This document shows, piece by piece, positions 24,858 to 33,422 of a DNA stretch of 64,000 nt. This stretch comes from UBA10133 sp964348455 (GTDB lineage: Bacteria; Patescibacteriota; Microgenomatia; UBA1400; MFAQ01). The stretch is taken from positions 7,494 to 71,493 of the forward strand of contig CAYGCQ010000003.1 in assembly GCA_964348455.1 (NCBI GenBank). The letters are read 5' to 3'. Each line of letters opens with the position of its first letter. The first letter of the stretch is position 1. The position numbers and the translations under genes were made by a program. The notes under the pieces were generated by a model. That model had not been told where the DNA came from. It saw only the letters and a list, made by a program, of their open reading frames with translations, and did no database searches.

Positions 24858-26780
24858 ATGAATACAGGATTAGGACTATCTTTTTGGAGAATTGTAAATG
24901 AAGAAGGAGCTAATGGATGGGCTCAGATATATGCACGAATTCCGTACGACGACCAAGAGTTGCAGGAGAAAGGTGCTTTGTTTGGAGTGGTTTTGGGAGA
25001 ACAAAGAGAAGACTGGGCTGATGTTGATGCAGAATTGATGGGGTGGGTAGAAGAGTATTTTAATAAGTTAGATTCTTTAGGTGATTTGGGTAGTTTTGGA
25101 AATAGCTGGCAAGAAAAATATCCAAAAATGACTGGAGTGTGGGTTTGGATAAATGTAAAGAATGGTAAGCGAGAAATAAGAATAACAAGGTGGGGTGAGG
25201 GAGAGGTGACTCTGGTGCGCGAAGGAATAGAGTTTGATTTTTCAAAAAATTTAGTTCCAGGAAAAGTGATTAAAGGAGTGGCTGGAGATGGAGACAAGTT
25301 AGTCATCTATTCAGGACTGCTTACATCCGAAATTACTGAAGGTTTACCTAAGTCTACCGAGACTGATATTGCACGATGGACTAAAGAGCTTATGGATAGT
25401 GGAAATGCAGCTGCCGGGTTGATATTTAATTTTGGAAAACTTGAAGAAGAAAATGAAGATCAAATCAAGAATTCAAGAGCCCAAGAGCTCAAGAACTCAA
25501 TAAATCAAGGAGTTAAGTCAGAAGTGGAAGCAATGATATCTGAAGGCAATGAAGAAGTAATTGTAAGAAGTCGTAGTTATGATTTGGCGCAAGATAGGCT
25601 GGTAGGCCCTCTGGGATTTAAAGAAAAAATGATTAATAGGTGGAGAAACTTTCGACAGGTTAAACAAAAAGGTTTAGTTGGTAGAAAAGACAATACTAAG
25701 AGAAAAAAAATATCAATGTTATTAGGAGTTATCTTTTTGGTTTCACTGGTAGTGAGTTTAATTTTTGGGTCGATAAAAATAAGACAAACGGCTGAACTCA
25801 AGAAGTGGCAGAGTTTTTCGGAACCGATTATTAAGAGTCTTCAGGAGGCAAGTAATTTGGTGAGTCTGAATCCCACTGGAGCAAAGAAAATAATTGAAGC
25901 TGTAAAGTTCGAGTTCAATAGTGAAAAAAGTCAGTTTGAGAATGGGAAATATAAAAATGATTTGCTTGATTTAGAAAAAAAGATTGAAGAGGGATGGACA
26001 GTGGCTTCAGGAGAAAAGGAAAGCGAAGTGGAGGAGGTATTAAGAATTGATCTAGTAAGACAAGGATTTAAAGGTGAAAGATTGGGAGTAGTTAAGGGCA
26101 ACCAGTTCATGGCATTGGACTCAGCTATGGGAGTAGTGGTGACAGCAGATGCGGGAACTAAGGACATAAAAGTCGTAGCCGGTAAGGGAGATGGTCTGGG
26201 TTGGATAGATGTAGCCGGAGATGCAAGCAAGCCAATGGTTCTGAGCAGTGGTGGTGTGAGGGACGCATTAACGGGAGTGGATTTAATAAAGTTTGATGCT
26301 GCAGTGGCTAATCCTGTAACTTTGGGAAAGTTTGGAAGCAATCTCTATGTGTTGGATCAAGCAAATAAAGAAATTTATAAGTACACGGGGGTGGCCGACG
26401 GATTCGGTGATAGAACTAGATGGCTACAGCAAGACCAGACGATATCGTTTGAACCCGTAGATATGGCCATGGATAGTGATATTTGGATAGCTGGTGTAAC
26501 AGGACAAGTAGAGAGGTTTAGGAGGGGGTCCAAAGAACAGTTCTCCCTTAGCGGTGTGCCTTCGACAATTAAGGTGAAAAGAATTGCTGTAGAGCAAGAT
26601 GGCACGAGGTTAGCCTTACTCGATAGTACATCTGGAAACGTGGTAATCTGCGATAAAGAGTCCGGAGTTTGCAGTAAAATTTTGAAATCGGGTAAGTTGA
26701 TTGGGGCAGGGGATATTGAGTTTGACGAAGATGGTCAGCTGATGGTGTTGTTTGTTGGAACTGTTGGAGTAGTGAAGTAG
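24858..26780 (+). CDS. Anchored protein with C-terminal propeller-like repeats
   Basis: A 640-residue protein of unknown function. Residues 1-200 form a soluble cytoplasmic domain (TEITEGLPKSTETDIARW near its end). A Lys/Arg-rich stretch precedes one transmembrane helix (about 285-307, ISMLLGVIFLVSLVVSL), then a coiled region. From about 400 onward come repeats with hydrophobic-Asp patterns (VVVTADAGTKDIKVV, LYVLDQANKEIYKY, VVICDKESGVCSK) resembling NHL or beta-propeller blades outside the membrane. The N-terminal domain loosely recalls degenerate PP2C folds, but no metal-binding aspartates are seen. It starts 21 bases after the small membrane gene, in the same operon. Confidence 0.75.
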   Translation: MNTGLGLSFWRIVNEEGANGWAQIYARIPYDDQELQEKGALFGVVLGEQREDWADVDAELMGWVEEYFNKLDSLGDLGSFGNSWQEKYPKMTGVWVWINVKNGKREIRITRWGEGEVTLVREGIEFDFSKNLVPGKVIKGVAGDGDKLVIYSGLLTSEITEGLPKSTETDIARWTKELMDSGNAAAGLIFNFGKLEEENEDQIKNSRAQELKNSINQGVKSEVEAMISEGNEEVIVRSRSYDLAQDRLVGPLGFKEKMINRWRNFRQVKQKGLVGRKDNTKRKKISMLLGVIFLVSLVVSLIFGSIKIRQTAELKKWQSFSEPIIKSLQEASNLVSLNPTGAKKIIEAVKFEFNSEKSQFENGKYKNDLLDLEKKIEEGWTVASGEKESEVEEVLRIDLVRQGFKGERLGVVKGNQFMALDSAMGVVVTADAGTKDIKVVAGKGDGLGWIDVAGDASKPMVLSSGGVRDALTGVDLIKFDAAVANPVTLGKFGSNLYVLDQANKEIYKYTGVADGFGDRTRWLQQDQTISFEPVDMAMDSDIWIAGVTGQVERFRRGSKEQFSLSGVPSTIKVKRIAVEQDGTRLALLDSTSGNVVICDKESGVCSKILKSGKLIGAGDIEFDEDGQLMVLFVGTVGVVK

Positions 26781-26900
26781 CTGGGGGTGTACGGGGAGAA
26801 TTGAAGCCACCGATATTTGCTTTGCAAATTCGTCGGCCCCGACTCGCTGGGTTCGTTACGAAACCAGCTCCGTCATTGTTCGACTCTCTCGAGTGACAAC

Positions 26901-26930
26901 CAAAAAATCCACCGCAAGGGTGGACTTTTT
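26901..26930 (-). terminator. Terminator of the tmRNA gene
   Basis: On the minus strand AGTCCACCC, loop TTGC, GGGTGGAT-like stem, then six T residues. It lies 6 bases after the tmRNA 3' end. Confidence 0.85.
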
Positions 26931-26935
26931 GTTTG

Positions 26936-27348
26936 TGGAGACGGAGAGAATCGAACTCTCGTCTGAAATATTAAGTCTACAGGGTCTACAAGCGTAGTTT
27001 GCCGATTTTCCATAAAGCTTCAGGCAAACGAGAACACTTTATGGTTGATCTAGAATAAGTTAGTCTTCAGGCCTAAATCAAACCTGAGGAATTCAATCCG
27101 GTATTTTTTCGCCTTGTGAGTAGCCCGGGATCCGCCGGCTCTCAAGACGTCTTCAAGCTACTATTTAGGCAAAAGCGTAAACTGGAGCGGAAGATTTGGC
27201 TTCACCAAAAATGGATTTGACTCCACTAGAAATGAATCCAAGTATTTTGTCTTCTTTGTTGACAATTAAGTTTTGGTCTTTTTGACTCCTATTACCAAAG
27301 GAGGCTTGCAACTGTAAACGTACTACCCCATCGAATCCTGTCGTCCCC
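26936..27348 (-). ncRNA. ssrA: tmRNA (transfer-messenger RNA)
   Basis: Rescues stalled ribosomes and tags the unfinished protein. The 5' end GGGGACGACAGGATTCGA pairs with 3' CGTCTCC to form the tRNA-like acceptor, and the T-arm reads GAGAGTTCGATTCTCTC. The tag frame follows TAATTGTC, matching the sequence around the resume codon in other tmRNAs. If it resumes at AAC, the tag starts NKEDKILGF and ends SSAPVYAFA before TAA: 31 residues, much longer than the usual 10-15. The C-terminal AFA resembles the protease-recognised ALAA end. CCA is not fully encoded. A TATAAG -10 box lies just upstream, and smpB is adjacent. Confidence 0.95.
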
Positions 27349-27401
27349 ATGTCTTATAGTAACAGAATTAGCTTCAAAAATCAAGTTAAGCGCGTGGCGT
27401 G

Positions 27402-27440
27402 AGATTGCCGCGGTTCGGAGTACCGAAACTCGCAATGACG
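27402..27440. repeat. Dispersed palindromic repeat, second near-identical copy
   Basis: GAGATTGCCGCGGTTCGG, loop, CCGAAACTCGCAATGACG. It differs from the copy at 15697-15735 at very few positions and lies between the tmRNA promoter and the 3' end of the next minus-strand gene. Confidence 0.8.
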
Positions 27441-27444
27441 AATA

Positions 27445-27687
27445 TTAGGCACGGAGGCCTCGGAGGAAACCGATCTTCTCGGTTAGATTGACTCCCATCA
27501 TTTGATCACGACTAGCTTGCATGACAACAGCAGCCAAAAAGAGGTCAAATTCATTTTCATCCATAGCTTTAATCTTAGCTTTGATACCTTCTTGAAATTT
27601 TTTTAAGCTCATTTTAGCCGTGAATTCACCTGCCCAAGGGTACTTAGAAACACATTCAGGCATAATTTTAGTCCAGAACAGATCCAT
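27445..27687 (-). CDS. Small hypothetical protein downstream of smpB
   Basis: An 80-residue helical protein starting MDLFWTKIMPEC; an in-frame ATG five codons earlier (27702) is also possible. I prefer 27687 because AAAGGA lies 6 bases before it. It contains WAGEFTAKMSLKKFQEG and DENEFDLFLAAVVMQ, with no membrane segment and no recognised family. The spacing to smpB is only a few bases, so it is co-transcribed with smpB toward the tmRNA gene. A link to trans-translation is inferred from position only. Confidence 0.6.
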   Translation of the reverse strand: MDLFWTKIMPECVSKYPWAGEFTAKMSLKKFQEGIKAKIKAMDENEFDLFLAAVVMQASRDQMMGVNLTEKIGFLRGLRA

Positions 27688-27698
27688 TTTTTGTCCTT

Positions 27699-28139
27699 TC
27701 ATCTATTGTTTTTTAAACGTCTTGCTAGGCTCAGGTTTGAGTCCCTTTTTTTAATCAACTCTCTCTTTTCAAATTTCTTCTTGCCCCGCACGAGAGCGAT
27801 TTGCACCTTCACGAGACTACCCTTATTATACAGCTTCAGAGGCACCAAAGTCAAACCGGCTGACCTCATTTTGGAGTTTATAGCCACGATTTCTTTCTTA
27901 TGTAAAAGCAGCCTCCTGATGCGTGATGGGTCGTAATCTTCGTCTGTAGCAAACTTGTATTTTTGGATATTGAGGCCAGTTAGATAGGCACCGTCTTCTT
28001 TAATTATGACTCTGGCTCCTGCAAAGGTTGCTCCACCGCCTCTAAGACTCTTAACTTCTGCTCCTGTCAGTTCAATTCCCGCCTCGTAAGGTTCAATGAC
28101 TTCGTAATCAAAATATGCTTTTTTGTTCTGGATACTCAC
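27699..28139 (-). CDS. smpB: SsrA-binding protein SmpB
   Basis: The tmRNA partner that brings tmRNA to stalled ribosomes. The 146 residues show the family start KKAYFDYEVIEPYEAGI, then LTGAEVKSLRGG, DGAYLTGLNI and the basic tail KRDSNLSLARRLKNNR. Length is normal. The start is GTG at 28139 with TATAAT (28147-28152) ending 7 bases upstream, so it should be leaderless. The tmRNA gene lies 350 bases downstream on the same strand, the classic smpB-ssrA pairing. Confidence 0.96.
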   Translation of the reverse strand: MSIQNKKAYFDYEVIEPYEAGIELTGAEVKSLRGGGATFAGARVIIKEDGAYLTGLNIQKYKFATDEDYDPSRIRRLLLHKKEIVAINSKMRSAGLTLVPLKLYNKGSLVKVQIALVRGKKKFEKRELIKKRDSNLSLARRLKNNR

Positions 28140-28206
28140 AAGGTCTATTATACGTTCTAGTTGTCTCTTCGAGATTGCTAGTGTGAAGATAGAGCTAAAA
28201 TAAATT

Positions 28207-28881
28207 ATGGTTTTGGAAGCAATAATTGATTTTGTTTACCCCAAAATGTGTATAAGCTGTGGAGAACAGGGGGGCTTTTTGTGTGAAAGCTGTAAAGACC
28301 GACTTGACACTGCGGACCAGATTTGTCCTATGTGTGGAGAAGGTTCCCCTATGGGTTGGACACATCCTTCATGCAAAAAATATCGTAGTATGGATGGTCT
28401 AATTGTCCTTTTTGAATATAAGGAGCCTGTAATGAGGTCTGTAGTTGATGGGATTAAGTATGGATTCAATAAGGAGTTGCCTGAGATTGTCCTAAAAGAC
28501 TTCAGATTCGAATTTGGAATCAAATTTGATATGGTGGTGCCGGTTCCATTGCATTTCTATCGAGAGAATTGGCGAGGATTTAATCAGGCTGAGTTGTTGG
28601 GGGAAACTATATTATCTCAAGTTCCTGGCTTTAAAATGGAAAAAGTTTTACTCAGAAGTAAAAATACTAAACAACAAGTGTTAATGAAGACTCGGGAGGA
28701 GAGAGAAAATAACATTAAGGGGGTTTTTGTTGTAAAAAATAATTGGAAGGGGAAGGTGAAAGGGAAAAATGTTTTATTGGTGGATGATGTTTTTACTAGT
28801 GGGGCAGACATGAGGGAATGCACTGAGATGCTTAAAAAATCAGGAGTAAAAACTGTGTGGGGGCTGGCACTGGCTCACTAA
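28207..28881 (+). CDS. comF: ComF-family phosphoribosyltransferase-like protein
   Basis: A 224-residue ComF-type protein. An N-terminal double zinc motif (CISCGEQGGFLCESC and CPMCGE) precedes a phosphoribosyltransferase domain ending with the PRPP-binding signature VLLVDDVFTSGAD. VVPVPLHFYRENWRGFNQ is also typical. In naturally competent bacteria ComF helps bring single-stranded DNA into the cell. CPR genomes often have competence-type DNA uptake, so this role is plausible, but no com genes are adjacent. TAAAAT (28196-28201) ends 5 bases before the ATG. Confidence 0.92.
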   Translation: MVLEAIIDFVYPKMCISCGEQGGFLCESCKDRLDTADQICPMCGEGSPMGWTHPSCKKYRSMDGLIVLFEYKEPVMRSVVDGIKYGFNKELPEIVLKDFRFEFGIKFDMVVPVPLHFYRENWRGFNQAELLGETILSQVPGFKMEKVLLRSKNTKQQVLMKTREERENNIKGVFVVKNNWKGKVKGKNVLLVDDVFTSGADMRECTEMLKKSGVKTVWGLALAH

Positions 28882-28899
28882 TCTATTACAATATTAGAT

Positions 28900-29799
28900 G
28901 TGAAACGAAAAAATATTCTGAGAGTTATTTTGATTTTTATTTTCTTGATAATTGTTTTTGGTTTGTGGAGAATAATGCCTGAGGTTCAGGATAGTCAAAA
29001 TTCCGAGTTGCCAACAGTAACAACTTCTATATACCACCTTAATTTCTTTGTCTCCGAAGTGGGTGGAGATAGGATTGTAGTAAAAAACATAACACCTCCA
29101 GGAGTGGAGCCTCACGACTATGAACCGACAGCAAGAGATCTTGTGCAGATTCAAAAAAGCAAGTTACTGTTTATTTCAAGTGAGGACTTTGAACCTTGGG
29201 GGTCAAAAATAAAAAAGGATATGGTTGGTACCGGAGTAACGGTGATAGAGGTTTCAGCTGGACTAGTAGAAAATAACGATCCTCATATATGGTTGTCGCC
29301 CGAGCTAGCAAAAAAAGAAGTGGAGGTGATTACTGATGAGCTGATAAAAGCGGACGAAGGGAGCACACAATACTTTTTGGAAAATGAGAAAAGTTTGATT
29401 GCTAAATTGGATAAACTTTCGATGGATTTTCGACAAGGTCTTTCAAGTTGTAAGGAGTATAAGGTGGTGACGTCTCACGCTGCTTTTGGTTATCTCACTC
29501 AAGAGTATGGATTAACACAGGTGGCGATATCAGGACTGACTCCTGATGAGGAACCATCTACAAAACAAATGATTGAGATTGCAAAGGAAGCTGAGAAGGA
29601 TAAATTGAAATATATATTTTTTGAAAAACTTGTAAGCCCAAAGCTGGCTGAGACTATTGCTCAAGAGATTGGGGCAAAAACATTGGTATTGGACCCAATC
29701 GAAGGAATAAGCGATAATGACAGGAGTCAAGGAAAAAATTACTTAACCATAATGGAGGAAAATTTAGCAAACCTAAGAATCGCACTAGAATGTCAGTAG
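28900..29799 (+). CDS. Zinc/manganese ABC transporter substrate-binding protein (ZnuA-like)
   Basis: Captures a divalent metal outside the membrane for the adjacent importer. The 299 residues begin with a hydrophobic anchor (8-25), with no lipobox Cys. Metal-binding histidines appear in IYHLNFFV, GVEPHDYEPT, NDPHIWLSP and TSHAAFGYL, the cluster A-I pattern. There is no His-rich loop, so metal preference (Zn or Mn) is open. The start is GTG at 28900, with TACAAT (28887-28892) ending 7 bases upstream. It overlaps the ATPase gene by 10 bases. Confidence 0.92.
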   Translation: MKRKNILRVILIFIFLIIVFGLWRIMPEVQDSQNSELPTVTTSIYHLNFFVSEVGGDRIVVKNITPPGVEPHDYEPTARDLVQIQKSKLLFISSEDFEPWGSKIKKDMVGTGVTVIEVSAGLVENNDPHIWLSPELAKKEVEVITDELIKADEGSTQYFLENEKSLIAKLDKLSMDFRQGLSSCKEYKVVTSHAAFGYLTQEYGLTQVAISGLTPDEEPSTKQMIEIAKEAEKDKLKYIFFEKLVSPKLAETIAQEIGAKTLVLDPIEGISDNDRSQGKNYLTIMEENLANLRIALECQ

Positions 29800-30551
29800 A
29801 CCATACAAAAAATATTATTGAAATTGAAGGGGTAAGTTTTGGATATAACGATGATCTTGTGCTGGAGAATGTTACTCTCAATATCCACAAAGGAGACTAT
29901 CTGGGGGTGATTGGTCCAAATGGTGGGGGGAAGACAACTTTAATAAAATTAATACTTGGACTTCAATCTGCATCTAAAGGAGTTATTAGACTTTTTGGAG
30001 AAGATGTTCATTCCTTTAAAGATTGGTCCAGAGTAGGTTATGTGCCACAAAAAGTAATAAATTTTGATGTCAATTTTCCAGCAACTGTGTATGAAGTGGT
30101 GGCTATGGGAAGGTTTGGAAAAAAAGGATTGTTTAAGAGTTTGGGGCGAGAAGACAAAAAAATAATCATTGATTCTCTTAAGCAGGTAGAGATGTTTGAG
30201 TATAAAGATAGAATTATTGGAGATTTGTCCGGTGGTCAGCAGCAAAGGGTTTTTATAGCGAGAGCTTTGGCTGGACAACCGGATGTGATTTTTTTGGATG
30301 AACCGACAGCCGGAGTAGATGTTCCGTCGCAGGACCAGTTTTACCATCTTTTAAAAAAACTGAACCGTGAACTCGAGTTGACTTTAGTTTTTATCTCTCA
30401 TGATATAGAAGCAGTAGTAAATGAAGTGACTGAAATTGCTTTTGTAAACAGAAAACTCACTTATGATGAAAATCCCAAAAAATTTGTAAAAGGAGAGATG
30501 GAGAGACTTTATGGAGATAAAAAATTTATTCACCACCACAAACATGCTTGA
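29790..30551 (+). CDS. Metal ABC transporter ATP-binding protein (ZnuC-like)
   Basis: The ATPase of the metal importer: 253 residues with Walker A GPNGGGKTT, Q-loop GYVPQ, signature LSGGQQQR, Walker B VIFLDEPTAGVD and the switch His in FISHDIE. All catalytic elements are intact. It overlaps the substrate-binding gene upstream by 10 bases and the permease gene downstream, so the three form one coupled operon. The C-terminal HHHKHA tail could bind metal and may be a sensing element, which is speculative. Confidence 0.95.
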   Translation: MSVDHTKNIIEIEGVSFGYNDDLVLENVTLNIHKGDYLGVIGPNGGGKTTLIKLILGLQSASKGVIRLFGEDVHSFKDWSRVGYVPQKVINFDVNFPATVYEVVAMGRFGKKGLFKSLGREDKKIIIDSLKQVEMFEYKDRIIGDLSGGQQQRVFIARALAGQPDVIFLDEPTAGVDVPSQDQFYHLLKKLNRELELTLVFISHDIEAVVNEVTEIAFVNRKLTYDENPKKFVKGEMERLYGDKKFIHHHKHA

Positions 30552-31341
30552 AATATTTCAATATGGATTTGCCCTAAGAGGGTTGGAAGCCGGAATAATA
30601 ATTGGATTGATAGCTCCTTTGATTGGGATTTTTCTAGTGCTTAGAAGATACTCTTTAATTGCGGACACTTTGGCTCATGTGTCTCTGGCAGGAATCGCGA
30701 TAGGCTTTCTTTTAAAAGTAAATCCGATCATTACTGCAATTATGTCTACGGTTTTATCTTCAGTAGTGATCGAGCGATTAAGAATATCAAAAAAGGTTTA
30801 TGGGGAATCAGCTTTAGCGATTTTTCTATCAGGGAGTTTAGCTCTTGCTGTAGTGTTGATAAGTATGGCGCATGGATTCAATGTGGGACTTCTAAACTAT
30901 TTGTTTGGATCTATTGTGACGGTAAACCAGAGTGATCTATATATTATTGGCGTTTTGGGAGCTTTGGTGGCAGGTGTGCTTTACATGTTCTACAAAGAGC
31001 TTGTCTACATTACTTTCGATGAAGAATCGGCGCAGGTAAGTGGTATTCCTACAAGAATGATAAATACCTGGTTGATTATCTTGGCTGCTTTGACGGTGTC
31101 TCTTTCAATTCCAATAGTTGGAGTGCTTTTGATTTCAGCTTTGATGGTAATCCCGGTAGTGACGGCTCTGCAGTTCCGGCAGAGTTTTGGGGTGACAATA
31201 GTGATAGGTGAACTGGTTTCTTTGTTTTCGGTGGTAACAGGAATTTTTACCTCGTTCTACCTAAATTTGTCTACTGGTGGCACGATTGTTTTGATTTCAC
31301 TGGCAATATTTGCGATGTCATTGTTTATCAAAAAAAAGTAA
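30544..31341 (+). CDS. Metal ABC transporter permease (ZnuB-like)
   Basis: The membrane channel of the importer. I start it at ATG 30544 (MLEIFQYGFALRG), as in related permeases; an in-frame ATG at 30511 preceded by GGAGAG is an alternative. The 265 residues hold about eight hydrophobic helices and the family stretch PLIGIFLVLRRYSLIADTLAHVSLAG. It overlaps znuC by 8 bases and ends one base before the stop of the convergent lycopene-cyclase-like gene. Confidence 0.93.
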   Translation: MLEIFQYGFALRGLEAGIIIGLIAPLIGIFLVLRRYSLIADTLAHVSLAGIAIGFLLKVNPIITAIMSTVLSSVVIERLRISKKVYGESALAIFLSGSLALAVVLISMAHGFNVGLLNYLFGSIVTVNQSDLYIIGVLGALVAGVLYMFYKELVYITFDEESAQVSGIPTRMINTWLIILAALTVSLSIPIVGVLLISALMVIPVVTALQFRQSFGVTIVIGELVSLFSVVTGIFTSFYLNLSTGGTIVLISLAIFAMSLFIKKK

Positions 31342-32167
31342 TTATTTTCTGTCGTCGTCGAAAAATTCGTAGTAGGAGAGGATTCCAATGGAGGTCATAA
31401 TGAAGAAAAAGAAAAATTCTTCCAAAGGGATTTTAAAACCTAACATTTGTACCCAGCCGATAAAGTTGTTTCCCGGGAAGGTCCATTGATTGAGCTGTAA
31501 AGCTGTTAGCTCAAACAATAAAGAGAGAATAAAAAAAATAAGAGGCTGTTTTGATGTATTTGGAAATTAGGCGAGGAAAAAAAGAGAGAAATGTAATGGA
31601 AGGAAGAAATACTAAAAGTAAACCGAGCCATAGGTAGGCGTATCTGAAAATAAAGATGTCTAGCTTGGAAGATAAAGTGACAAGAAATATTGTCAGCGCA
31701 GAAAATAATGGCCATATAAGAAGCTTAAGTCTTTTGTCGACGAGCTGATGTTTTCCTTTATCTAAGAAATGTTCGTAAAAAATAATTGTGCTGTAAACTA
31801 CAAAAAACCCCCAAATAAGATCTTTGATTGGGATTACTCCAAAAACACGAAAAGAGAAAGATGTCTGAGGTATAAACCAAGAGTGATTAATTGTTTCTAT
31901 GTAGTCGACAATGAGACCAAAGGGAGGTGTAAGTAGTGAGGTAAAAATGAGAGTTTTGGCTACTCTGTTTGGAGTTCTTAGAGATAACCATAGTGATGGT
32001 AATCCATAAAATAAGAGAATAGAGGTAAGAAAATTGGCTTTTAAGGCAAGAGAGATTAAGACGGAAAATATTGGAAAAATAATTAGTAGAAAAATGTCTA
32101 GTTTTTTGAAGAATGCTGAATGGGAATTCATTACTTTCATCTTCTCAAAACACCTATGTTTAAGCAA
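31342..32167 (-). pseudogene. Lycopene-cyclase-domain membrane protein with a frameshift
   Basis: The first frame (31511-32167) encodes about 218 residues with multiple membrane helices and one cyclase-type motif (VFGVIPIKDLIWGFF), stopping at a TGA. Moving by one base in the eight-T run (31531-31538 on this strand) restores about 55 more residues ending FKIPLEEFFFFF and ILSYYEFFDDDR, the second motif of CarR-type lycopene cyclases, with stop at 31342. The two motifs together match bacterial CrtYcd-like cyclases that ring-close lycopene. Either the gene is broken or the T count is a sequence error. Starts at 32167, 32140 or 32131 are possible. No crtB or crtI is in the window, so the pathway is not proven. 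Confidence 0.75.
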
Positions 32168-32212
32168 GGAGAAAGGAGGCGGAGGGACAGTGGAATGAAG
32201 TTTGAATTTTTC

Positions 32213-32449
32213 CTACCCCGCTATAGAATTAAACTGCCTCAACACAGAGAACGTCGACAATATAAGCGCATATAAGACAAGGGATAAAACTATCAATAAA
32301 AAGTTGTTTATTTTCAACCGAAAAATTTTGATAAATGTCGTCATTAATAATAAAAGTATCAGCCAAGGAGCAAAAAAATATATAACTTGAACTAAGATTG
32401 GTGTTTCAATTTGAGGAGGCATGGAAATGGATAAGTTTGGATCTAGCAT
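32213..32449 (-). CDS. Small membrane protein upstream of the cyclase
   Basis: A 78-residue protein with two hydrophobic stretches (about 20-41 and 48-68) and no recognised family. TATAAT (32457-32462) ends 7 bases before its ATG, supporting a real gene. It precedes the lycopene-cyclase-like gene on the same strand by 45 bases and may be transcribed with it. Two-domain heterodimeric cyclases use similarly small membrane subunits, but no cyclase motif is visible here. Confidence 0.55.
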   Translation of the reverse strand: MLDPNLSISMPPQIETPILVQVIYFFAPWLILLLLMTTFIKIFRLKINNFLLIVLSLVLYALILSTFSVLRQFNSIAG

Positions 32450-32697
32450 AAAAACAATTATAGACTTTGCGGAGAGAGTGAGATAAGGATTCGCCTTCGG
32501 TCACCTGAGGTGCCTCAGGGCTGGGCTATGGAGGGTGGGGTTCTCTCGCATAAACTTCTGCTGAAGTTTTGCTCGAACCGGACTTGGCAAGATCGTTACG
32601 AGGTCGAAAGTTATTTTGTCTTCGACAAAAACTAATTTCGACACTAAGCTCTGCTGAGCTGCGCTTTCTCCGTCACTCGAATCCCACTTATGTTTAA
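32450..32697. other. Intergenic region dense in small hairpins
   Basis: No gene is evident. It holds a run of short inverted repeats: CACCTGAGGTG, AACTTCTGCTGAAGTT, TTTTGTCTTCGACAAAA and AGCTCTGCTGAGCT. The same flavour (GCATAAACTTC) occurs near 19265. It probably represents decayed palindromic repeat elements. Confidence 0.45.
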
Positions 32698-32699
32698 AC

Positions 32700-32731
32700 A
32701 AAAACTCTCCATAAAGAAGAGTTTTTGTTTA
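32700..32731. terminator. Terminator of tRNA-Ser(GCT)
   Basis: AAAAACTCT...AGAGTTTTT with A/T runs; it can serve both strands. It lies 4 bases beyond the 3' end of the minus-strand tRNA. Confidence 0.75.
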
Positions 32732-32734
32732 AAG

Positions 32735-32817
32735 CGGAGGCGGTGGGATTCGAACCCACGAAGCCTTTTGGGCCGCGGATTAGCAATCCGCTCGAATAAC
32801 CACTATCGGACGCCTCC
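32735..32817 (-). tRNA. tRNA-Ser (anticodon GCT)
   Basis: Class II tRNA. The acceptor GGAGGCG pairs with CGCCTCC, the anticodon stem GCGGA/TCCGC encloses TTGCTAA, there is a long variable arm, and the T-arm reads GTGGGTTCGAATCCCAC. The discriminator is G. CCA is not encoded. Confidence 0.95.
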
Positions 32818-32877
32818 AGTCTGATCAAAGGATATTTTACCAGTTGAAGCACTAGGAATGGTAAAATAAGCACACAC

Positions 32878-32962
32878 GGAGAGTGGGCAGGACGGTAATG
32901 CGTCAGTCTTGAAAACTGATGAGCGCAAGCTCTAACAGGTTCGACCCCTGTACTCTCCGCCA
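32878..32962 (+). tRNA. tRNA-Ser (anticodon TGA)
   Basis: Class II tRNA with acceptor GGAGAGT/ACTCTCC, anticodon loop CTTGAAA in stem CAGT/ACTG, variable arm with GAGCGCAAGCTC, and encoded CCA. A TG-extended TAAAAT box lies just upstream (32861-32868 region). Confidence 0.95.
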
Positions 32963-32964
32963 AG

Positions 32965-33048
32965 GAGGGGTCGCATAGTGGTCTAGTGCAGAGGTTTACT
33001 AAACCTCCGTATCGCAAGATACCGCGGGTTCGAATCCCGCCCCCTCCG
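32965..33048 (+). tRNA. tRNA-Ser (anticodon ACT, unusual)
   Basis: Class II tRNA with acceptor GGAGGGG/CCCCTCC, anticodon stem GAGGT/ACCTC around TTACTAA, a long variable arm (GTATCGCAAGATAC) and T-arm GCGGGTTCGAATCCCGC. The anticodon reads ACT where serine tRNAs for AGY codons have GCT. The loop is otherwise the same as in the tRNA at 32735. CCA is not encoded. It follows tRNA-Ser(TGA) by 2 bases. Confidence 0.8.
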
Positions 33049-33051
33049 CAT

Positions 33052-33396
33052 ATGACAAAAGAAGCAAATCACTTTCATCAGTCAGAAAAACTAGTTTTTC
33101 TGGATTCAACTTATTTACCATACCAAAAAAACGAGAAAGGCTTGGTTGTTTATGGAGTCATTTCTTTTGTGGAAAATGAGTGGTTTGTGGAATACACCGA
33201 GGATAAACCCTCTTGGGGCGGTTATATAGCAAGGGAATCTATTTACGGGAATCCAGAATATTGTCCAAACGCTACGAGGCAACACAGAATCCATTTGGTA
33301 GAATATGGCTCTACTCCGCACTTAGTTTATTTTGATAATGCAGTTTCTGCTGAGGAGGCGGGGTTTAGAAGGTGTAAGAGGTGTAAGGATAAGTAA
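33052..33396 (+). CDS. Small protein with Ada-like metal-binding C-terminus
   Basis: I start it at ATG 33052, three bases after the tRNA; a longer frame would run through the tRNA. The 114 residues end with NAVSAEEAGFRRCKRCKDK, close to the end of the Ada zinc domain (AGFRPCKRC). An upstream cysteine in NPEYCPNATRQHRI stands where Ada has its first Cys pair, but the second Cys of that pair is missing, so metal binding would need His or be altered. In Ada the domain removes methyl groups from DNA phosphotriesters. Here that activity is doubtful. It is probably co-transcribed with the tRNAs. Confidence 0.7.
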   Translation: MTKEANHFHQSEKLVFLDSTYLPYQKNEKGLVVYGVISFVENEWFVEYTEDKPSWGGYIARESIYGNPEYCPNATRQHRIHLVEYGSTPHLVYFDNAVSAEEAGFRRCKRCKDK

Positions 33397-33422
33397 GTGT
33401 GCTAATAGTTTAAACTGAAGTA

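Noticed and set aside
27165..27350. Open frame on the minus strand reading MGTTGFDG
   Set aside because: It lies within the tmRNA; the frame is the RNA 5' end plus the tag sequence, not a separate gene.
32986..33051. Longer N-terminus for the Ada-like protein
   Set aside because: It would translate through tRNA-Ser; ATG 33052 is the first codon outside it.
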